Of a stretch of DNA of 64,000 bases, positions 58,049 to 64,000 are shown in pieces. The stretch comes from Bradysia coprophila. Its lineage: Eukaryota > Arthropoda > Insecta > Diptera > Sciaridae. Location: NCBI RefSeq assembly GCF_014529535.1, contig NC_050738.1, forward strand, positions 6,800,140 to 6,864,139. The letters run 5' to 3'. Position numbers and translations under genes: made by a program. Every line of letters begins with the position of its first letter. Position 1 is the first letter of the stretch. The notes beneath the pieces were generated by a model. That model was not told the DNA's origin. It searched no databases and saw nothing but the letters and a program-made list of their open reading frames with translations.

Positions 58049-58733
58049 ATACAGACCTAATACCTTAGAGTAATTATACCTAGAGAGGTATTTCGTACGA
58101 TAAAATGTGGTCCCGACATCAGTTTGTATAAGATTCACATTTCGTACAATTTTACGTATAGCTTTTACTAACACATGTAGGCGTTGACAATTTTGATAGT
58201 TGTCAGTTTTGTATCTTCTAAATCGCGTACCTCTATTTTGAAATTTTGTTTGAAATCATTCGCAATAATAATAATTAAATATGGTGCAAATGTGATTCAT
58301 TACGGGATGCCAAAGTAAAGGAGTCAAAGGAAATGCCTGTTCATTTTTCCGGTAATTTTATGCGCTTAATAAAAAATTGCGCGAGTTGCATCTGTTTGTT
58401 GATTTGTAGTTTTCCTTCAAGAGACCGATTACCCAACTAATTTGCTGCATAAAACAACATAGGTCAATTTCTATTATTTTCGTTGTGTTAAACCTGTTAA
58501 ACACAATGTGTTTGTTGATATCAGTTCATATCAGTGGTATGTAAAAGGTTCACATTTTAAAAAGAATCCTTCTCGCAGGCATATTTAAATTTTTTGCGCT
58601 AATTTGCCCACCAATTTAGTAGGGAAAAACCCACACTATCAAATATTACGTATTTCATGTCGGGACCACAAATTTTACGTAATTCTGTTCGTAATTTCCT
58701 CTCTAGGTATAATTACTCTAAGCCTAATACAGA
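58049..58733. mobile_element. Inverted-repeat element with 70-bp arms
   Basis: The left arm 58049-58118 (CCTTAGAGTAATTATACCTA ... GTGGTCCCGACAT) is matched in inverted form at 58657-58733. The interior is non-coding. Confidence 0.75.
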
Positions 58734-60366
58734 CCATGCAATTAGGCGATTTATATGGTCTCTGCTGTAATCTACTGTCAACAAAAGACTTGATTTTGTA
58801 CGAAATGAGAATATTTCAAATTTCGTTAGATATTGTTGAATATCATATTCCTAATTGACATACAATCATTAAATGTAAAGCTTGTGCATAATCAGGAACA
58901 GCTGATCTTCACCAGCTGATCAACAACCACACACTACTTGTATAATATACAATCAAAACACATTCTAAACAACGAGTTTAGAGGTATTGTCTTTGTCGAC
59001 CAGCTGGAGATGTTCAGCTGTTGCTGATTCTGCACAATCTTTAGGTTTAATCCAAACTGTATTCGCCTTTACGCATTACGGAAGCTCATTACGTCGTTAC
59101 CTCCTTGTTACATCTGGCAATGATCAATCAAACATGATGTTATACAATAAATTAGTAACATTGTTGGAATTATTGTAGTAATCTGATGCATGTTATCTTT
59201 CTTTAATAATCACACATTCATTAGCTTCATATTTAAAGACCACTTTTCCGACGCTGCCTTTGCTTCAAATCACTCATATTCTGAACTAAAATGGAGATCT
59301 ACATTTTGTAGGGGACACACTGAAAATCTATCTTATAAAACTGATGTAGTGCAGACACGCTGTTTCGTTCAGATCTGTACGTAACCATTCAAATGTTTGT
59401 ATATGTATGTAACATTATGTTATTTTCAATAGTGAAACTGATGTTACGTAAATTATGAACGACCCCATAGTGAAGTGGACCATAATTATGTACCAGATAT
59501 CTGATATTGGCGTTTCTATCTGCGAACCAAACATTTTCATTACTTATAATCAGTTAATTCATTCTGTCGTTGTTATTATCATTTAATAATTAAACCATTT
59601 TATAACTTCAATGGCGATAAAGAATTGGTTTTTTGTGTATGAAGCATCCAGGGTATGATTCTTTCTTGTTTTGAAAGTGAAGAAAGCGTCATCCCTAAAG
59701 CCATAACCAAAAAATTATTTTTGCCTTCGGCTCGGGCTAATAATCTCACTCTCAGCAAAATAAAAATCTACGACGAAGGACGTAATGTACTATTGTTTAA
59801 CTAAAATTGTGAAAATAGTGTCTCAGGTCACATACATTGTTAATTTGAAGTATTGTGGAAACGAGTATGAATTGCAATTGTTGGAGGACAAATACTACAA
59901 ATTTGTTGCTAGCAGCCACAGTTACGAAGTTGCGTGGACATCTAATTCGCATTATTTTGTTGTATAATTCGTTAACATTTCATAATTATTTGCTTTGTGT
60001 TATAACATAGAACCTGAGCTTATACAAGATCTAATTCCGAATGCGACTGAAGCGGAACCACAAAAGCCACAATCAAACTCGTTTTCGTGAGTTTATTGAC
60101 CTAGGCTTCGCCTCGGATCAACAAAATTCACACGAAAACTCTAATTTTCAACTTTTTACCCCTAGTCATGTAAATAACTGTGTTATTTGAGGACCTAAAG
60201 AACTGTGGTGTAAGCATGTTGTGATGATGTCGTGTAGTGTCATTTTAATTTTCTAATGTATTGATTTAACTTTTTTTCCCGTAATAACGCTGAGAAGGTG
60301 TCAATAATCATAATTATGTGTTTTTAAGTGCTAACAATTCTTCAATTAGGTGTAATTAGGTCAGGC
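58734..60366. other. Gene-free stretch
   Basis: No supported gene. A short hairpin with GCTTCGCCTCGG core lies at 60077-60140, and a GCCTTCGGCTCGGGC core without long arms at 59723-59737. Confidence 0.4.
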
Positions 60367-60499
60367 CCGGACTGGCCATATGGTGAATTCGGGGAATTCC
60401 CGATGGGCCTTTTGGATTTTTGTATGAGAATTTTTAATTTGTGGGCTTTTTAAATTGAGTTGCATGGAGCCCCCGATGGGCTTTTTCGAGCCAGTCCGG
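60367..60499. mobile_element. Small MITE with CCGGACTGGC ends
   Basis: Inverted ends CCGGACTGGC and GCCAGTCCGG. The interior repeats CCCGATGGGC twice. It stands out from the AT-rich surroundings by base composition. Confidence 0.65.
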
Positions 60500-63400
60500 T
60501 ACTGAATTAGGTGTACAAATATAAGAACTTTTTTGTGTGTGTTCGCCAAAAGAAAACGTTAAATGCCTGAAAGCTTTTCATGTTGAGTGATTTTATTTTT
60601 TAAAATCTCCAAAACACCTCGGAGATCTTATCAATTGTAACACTGGGTTTCGATTATTCTAAATGTTACAAACATTCTAGCATATAAATGTACTTCGAAT
60701 TGGTAAAAAAAATGCCTCGCAAAATGCACAAACATTTTTTTGTCATTAATGCAGACCTAAAGTCACAAGTACACACAACACACAAACACATCAATATTAA
60801 TATATGTTTGTGAGCACCATAAAAACGTTAGAGAGCTTATTTTTATCAAGGGCATTAGCATGACCACCCCGTACCCACTAGAGAATAAATCTTACAATTT
60901 AATGTTTGCTCTTGGTTGAACAATACAAATGCTAACTGCATTGTTCTATTACTAAAAGCTCCTATAAATTATCCATCCATTTCTGTATTATATAGCATTG
61001 AACACTCCACCGTACTGAAAATGCCTTTAAACGTACTCCGTAGCTAAGCATTAGGTTTCTATCAGCTATCGTTTCATATAATGGAATGTGTGCATTGTAA
61101 CGAGTGTATAGGGAATGGAAAATGCACTATTGATCTTCAGTAATTGGAATAACATTTATGGTTGAGTGAAAATGGAAAAAGTCAATGCGGTCGTTTGAGT
61201 ATTTTCTGCACTTAAGACCTCCATCGCATCAACAAACGTGGAAATAATTGAAAAATTCGAATATTGTATTCGCAAGTTGATTTCTGGGTTTTCTTTTTGT
61301 ATAAATTATAGAAATTCATAAATAGCACCATAAAGTAGCACCGCCAACACCTCACGATATTCTAAAACACCCAACTTCAAGTCGAGTGCCGACAATTTTA
61401 TCAAACATAGTTCGACTGGGCCTTTACTATCAACATCAGAACGTTTCGTGAAATAGTTCTGTCTTATTTAATTGAACCGCTTGTCATAAGACACTTCATG
61501 ATAATAACTCAACTAAATATCCTTTCTCAGCTCTAATGAACTTAACGCGTCTAACGAATACCTAACTAACTTTATGACAACTTTTGTCCCAATAACCATT
61601 TGCGATTCGTTCCTTTCGTTTTCAATTAACTTTTACATCATAACGAAATTGTGTGGACTCATTTATTGAATGCAAGGTTTTACTTTAACACGTTTACATT
61701 CGGACAAAGAAAATTGGATCAGAAATACCACAGAAGTGTACACATCAATACCACACCAATGCTAACAGAAGTAAAAATACTCTCTCTATATACAGTTAAC
61801 GAGAACGTTCGTCGTACTAGATGTTCGATAATTTGAACAGAAAACTTATCCGCAAATTAGTTCCTACACTCTTTATCCGATATAAATGAACTACTAAATA
61901 GACATACATGAGCTTACATACGTGCAATCCAATTGCCTCATATTAGAAGGACATATAAATGGAATCGTTCCACTGAAAATGTATGAACGATTTTGCAATG
62001 AAGGAATCGTGATCGGAAATTGTGTGTGTGAATAAAAAATTGTAAGTAATATTGCTTTGATGATGTTGAGAAAGAAAATTATTGAATGTGGTAATAGGGC
62101 CACAGAGAACGGAATGTATTTTGTGGAAAATTCTTTTCGGCTTGATTCGTAAGATTATATTTCACTAAGCTATCACATTTTAATCTTTACAAAAGGAGAG
62201 CGCTAGTATATGACAATAATGAATCTATTACTTCTTTTGCTCTAAATATTTTCAACAAATCTTTTACTTCATTAATTTTAAACAAACAATTTGTTTTATA
62301 AGAGCAAATGATTTAGAACTCATCGATTAATTCTGTAGTCGTTGACGACAACAGATGACTTTATTACACACCTCATTTTAGTTCCACATGGTCAACTGTC
62401 GATACAAACAACAAATTGACACAAATCTGAGTAAGGTAGTAGATAAGTCGAATCTAATCACAGTTGTTAGGGAAAACACAGAACCCAATTCTTGAAATGA
62501 AGTACTATGTCTACGGAGACATCGGTCAAGCAACATAAAGGCGCAGCGAAGATAGTCCAGGTTGACCAACAAAAGTTTACTTTGATCTAACATTGAAGCG
62601 AAAATCGAGGGAACACATTCATTGAACAGAAGCGTATTCTACGTAAGACCTGACAAGAGCAGAGTTATCGCTCTGAGACGCAAGCAGGTCAGTAAACTGC
62701 TTTCAGATAATCTTCAGAAATCCCAGCATCGAGTATTCACAAGATCAAGAATTTGGGTCACAAGATTCAAAACCGATTCGCACATCGAGTACTGACAAAG
62801 AACAGGGGAGCGTACTAGGAGCATAACAAGACATAATCGTACACTTCAACGTTCAAATCTAGCATACTAACCCTACACCAGTCGGAAAGTGAATTGAGGC
62901 CACCAAACTTCCAAGTTTTAAAACAAGTGACAGAAATTTGACAGTGTTTATCTGAAGTGCCAAGCGTACACTATTAAAAATTAAAATTGGGCGATATACG
63001 ATCTATAGTCGCTTTTCGCAAAAAAATATTGAAAGCTGAAATGTTATATGACTTGGGTCACGCCCGCTTACTATAACTCTCGGGCAAGATTAAAAGTTTG
63101 ATCCTTAAAAATGTAAACGTTTAAGTAAACACACAAGTCCAACCAATCAATGTTCATACTCTTACCCTTCCACTTAACTTTTCAAAGAACAATATTGCTT
63201 TCAAGTGCACAACAACAAACACGAAACACAAAATCGGAATTAGCATTTCAAGTGAACGTTTCTTAAAACGATTCTCATCATCACCATAAAAACACTCATC
63301 ATGTGAGATATTTCAAGCTCTCAATGATGAAGACTTTCATCGAAACGTTACCCTCATGTTATTTTGTGTACGTATGAATGCAAATTGATACCCATAATCC

Positions 63401-64000
63401 GAAGCTTAAAATGCATGCTCATCAAATGGATGTTTAAAAGTATGCAGGAAAAATAAACTTGAACTATGTAGCATTAACTACCCGATTACTGTTATGTAGA
63501 AAGAAAAGTCTTTTCTCGTCTTCGAAAATATAAGTTTTATACTTCAAGTTTACGAATAAATATGAATGAGAGATTGCTTTCGTTTCGTTGCCATAAAAAT
63601 GAAAATAGTTGGAAAAGATGAGCTTTCTTTCTTGCTTTCTCCAGCATGCATATCAGACAATGTTATACGTCGAGCATTGAATATGCTCTCAGCAAACGAA
63701 GAATTTGTTTAACTGACGAATAAGAAATTAATATCGAATTCCGATTGAAATCGATTTTGAATGTTTACTTTTTCATCAATTTATTAACTGCAACTACAGA
63801 ACTTATTCCATCATCGTAAGCATGCATTAAATATTCATAATTTTCAACGAACAGCGTCGTCGTTCCGGTTTTATATTCTCTTATATACGATTAGAATACT
63901 TCTTCGAGTTATATATTAATAAACCTTTGGGCGGCGATTCTCATGCCATTTACAACCATTGCCATAAGAAATGTTAGCTTTCGTATTTAAAAATTATAAT
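60500..64000. other. Gene-free right end
   Basis: AT-rich sequence with many short open frames but no domain, splice chain, RNA gene or long repeat that I can support on either strand. Confidence 0.4.

Overview
This window is animal nuclear DNA, most likely from a soil or litter arthropod. It is AT-rich with low gene density. Its genes have short GT-AG introns of about 55-70 bp beside a few very long ones, and transposon remnants lie almost everywhere between genes. Three spliced genes could be rebuilt on the minus strand with consistent reading frames: a CD36/SCRB scavenger receptor (7296-14936), a SID-1/SIDT double-stranded-RNA channel (33741-55065), and a MULE-transposase-derived gene (48526-54101) nested inside a SID-1 intron. 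Springtails (Collembola) are my leading guess. They are the animals known to carry beta-lactam biosynthesis genes, and a SID-1 gene argues against the well-studied flies and mosquitoes, which lack one. The window cannot prove the taxon.

The standout is at 9263-10207 (+): an intact, intronless 314-codon gene closely resembling deacetoxycephalosporin C synthase (cefE, 'expandase'), an enzyme of bacterial and fungal cephalosporin production. All iron ligands and 2-oxoglutarate contacts are present. It lies antisense inside a 2.4-kb intron of the CD36 gene, so it is anchored in animal DNA and is not a contaminating contig. It has its own polyadenylation signal.

Layout. 1-7.0 kb: no intact gene; a chemoreceptor-like fragment, MITEs, tRNA-derived repeats and one tRNA-Arg(CCU). 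7.3-14.9 kb: CD36 gene with the nested cefE-like gene. 15-33.7 kb: gene-poor, with a young non-LTR retrotransposon between 313-bp direct repeats and several hAT-like elements with perfect 8-bp target duplications. 33.7-55.1 kb: the SID-1 gene, whose introns have absorbed a LINE fragment, an hAT-like element, a palindrome-array element, an LTR retrotransposon derivative inside a larger inverted-repeat element, minisatellites and the MULE gene. 55-64 kb: MITEs, foldback elements and no recognisable gene.

The genes do not form a pathway. The cefE-like enzyme would need a beta-lactam precursor pathway (ACV synthetase, isopenicillin N synthase and epimerase functions) encoded elsewhere or supplied by microbes. 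Exon borders come from reading splice consensus, frame and family resemblance by eye, without transcripts.
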